Shown here: one piece after another, positions 4,890 through 5,305 of the stretch
Numbering within the stretch: the first letter of the stretch is position 1
How the letters are laid out: each line of letters starts with the position of its first letter
The notes under the pieces: generated by a model
Told to the model about the DNA's origin: nothing
The model's database searches: none
What the model saw: the letters and a program-made list of their open reading frames with translations, nothing else
Made by a program: the position numbers and the translations under genes
NCBI GenBank assembly: GCA_964550465.1
Contig: CAZJZH010000056.1
Location: 1-5,305, forward strand
Length of the DNA: 5,305 nt
Direction: 5' to 3'
Source: CAZJZH01 sp964550465
GTDB lineage: Bacteria > Patescibacteriota > Patescibacteriia > JACRDY01

Positions 4890-5099
4890 ATGTCTCGGAG
4901 TTTAATCATTCTGGCTATTGGTTTTGTTGGAGGCTTCTTTCTGCACGAAGTGGGGAGCATGATCTTCTCTGACCGAGAGTTCATTGTGTTGGTCGCAATG
5001 ACCAGCCTATTTACTTTGCTGCTGATTGGCCTCTATATCAGAGAAAAGTGTCAGCCGGTGGATGACGAGAGTCAAGCCGAGACTACGCCAACGAGCTAA
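4890..5099 (+). CDS. Mini membrane protein, 69 aa, first of a tandem paralogous pair
   Basis: An unrecognised small membrane protein with two predicted helices (about 4-26 and 31-50) joined by a very tight turn (FSDRE). A hydrophilic acidic tail REKCQPVDDESQAETTPTS follows. The short N-terminus before TM1 (MSRS) and the RE/K-rich exit of TM2 suggest both ends face the cytoplasm, a hairpin topology. The next gene encodes a paralogue that aligns without gaps over 60 residues with 24 identities, including G11-F12, V21-G22, GLY (47-49) and the shared QPVDDE tail. Strong promoter and Shine-Dalgarno elements precede it. It lies divergent to comM and 26 nt upstream of its paralogue, so the pair is an operon. 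I can offer no function; such small hairpin membrane proteins can be toxins, regulators or complex subunits. Confidence 0.82.
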   Translation: MSRSLIILAIGFVGGFFLHEVGSMIFSDREFIVLVAMTSLFTLLLIGLYIREKCQPVDDESQAETTPTS

Positions 5100-5112
5100 C
5101 CCTTTTACAGGC

Positions 5113-5120
5113 AAAGGAGA
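5113..5120 (+). promoter_or_regulatory. Shine-Dalgarno of the second mini membrane protein
   Basis: AAAGGAGA ends 5 nt before the ATG at 5126. The leader GCAAAGGAGAATGTGATG differs from that of the first gene (ACAAAGGAGAGTGTGATG) at only two positions, which supports tandem duplication including the translation start region. Confidence 0.75.
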
Positions 5121-5125
5121 ATGTG

Positions 5126-5305
5126 ATGTACCAACGTTTATCGATTATGCTTGATGGCTTCGCAATATGTCTTTTTGTGCAACTAGTGGGAATCACTGTC
5201 TTCCCCGATCAATATGTGCCACTGCTGTTCGCGTTGGTCTTCTTAGTACTTTTGGCGTCAGCTGGTCTCTACGTCTACAAAAAACACCAGCCGGTGGACG
5301 ACGAG
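5126..5305 (+). CDS. Mini membrane protein, second tandem paralogue, 3' end cut by window
   Basis: Sixty codons are present up to the last base with no stop, so the gene is partial. The protein starts MYQRLSIMLDGF and ends in the window at HQPVDDE. It has two predicted helices (about 6-25 and 31-50) separated by a turn with FPDQY, the same design as the preceding gene. Forty percent of residues (24/60) are identical in an ungapped alignment, and the tail QPVDDE is encoded by 17 of 18 identical bases. It is too short for standard ORF filters because it runs off the edge, but the near-identical Shine-Dalgarno and the paralogy make it secure. Whether further paralogues follow cannot be seen. Confidence 0.82.
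   Translation, partial: MYQRLSIMLDGFAICLFVQLVGITVFPDQYVPLLFALVFLVLLASAGLYVYKKHQPVDDE

Noticed and set aside
1..5305. None of the seven complete gene ends uses TGA, raising the idea of TGA recoding as in Gracilibacteria/Absconditabacteria.
   Set aside because: All genes read through with standard code and have sensible lengths. Seven stops without TGA is well within chance, and no gene seems cut by a TGA.
1..5305. tRNA, rRNA, CRISPR array, transposase or attachment site.
   Set aside because: No cloverleaf, regularly spaced repeat, transposase-like protein or integrase context was seen on either strand.

Overview
The window looks like a compact bacterial chromosome segment of mid-range GC. 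The genes are densely packed, the intergenic regions are short, and there is no sign of phage, IS elements or CRISPR. I suspect a Candidate Phyla Radiation (Patescibacteria-like) genome. The reasons are several very short orphan proteins, three genes without a Shine-Dalgarno sequence, and AT-rich low-complexity intergenic repeats. This is an inference; nothing here is a definitive taxonomic marker. Standard genetic code works for every gene.

Layout: (1) positions 1-1080 (+) hold the 3' part of a secreted-type cell-wall hydrolase with two LysM domains and an M23 metallopeptidase domain, followed by an AT-rich inverted repeat and a textbook terminator. (2) Positions 1178-2162 (+) hold a two-gene unit: a 120-aa orphan protein and an RBBP9/YdeN-like alpha/beta hydrolase. 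It ends in a perfect palindromic bidirectional terminator. (3) Positions 2221-3108 (-) hold two separately promoted small genes, a four-helix membrane protein and a 95-aa protein with a basic N-terminal half and an acidic C-terminal tail. A second, 23-nt identical copy of the palindromic terminator lies between them. (4) Positions 3259-4770 (-) encode ComM/YifB, the Mg-chelatase-like AAA+ ATPase linked to integration of incoming DNA during transformation. (5) Divergent from comM, positions 4890-5305 (+) hold a tandem pair of paralogous two-helix mini membrane proteins. The second is cut by the window end.

Two expression styles are visible. The four small orphan genes (starts at 2709 and 3108 on -, 4890 and 5126 on +) have strong Shine-Dalgarno sequences, and all but the downstream member of the pair have a perfect TTGACA -35 box at 17-bp spacing. 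The genes starting at 1178, 1548 and comM have no recognisable Shine-Dalgarno, and comM appears to be leaderless. No shared pathway joins all genes. The most interesting material is the small membrane/orphan proteins around comM and the regulatory architecture: duplicated terminator palindrome, operator-like palindromes, a possible SD-sequestering hairpin, and stop codons embedded in hairpins.
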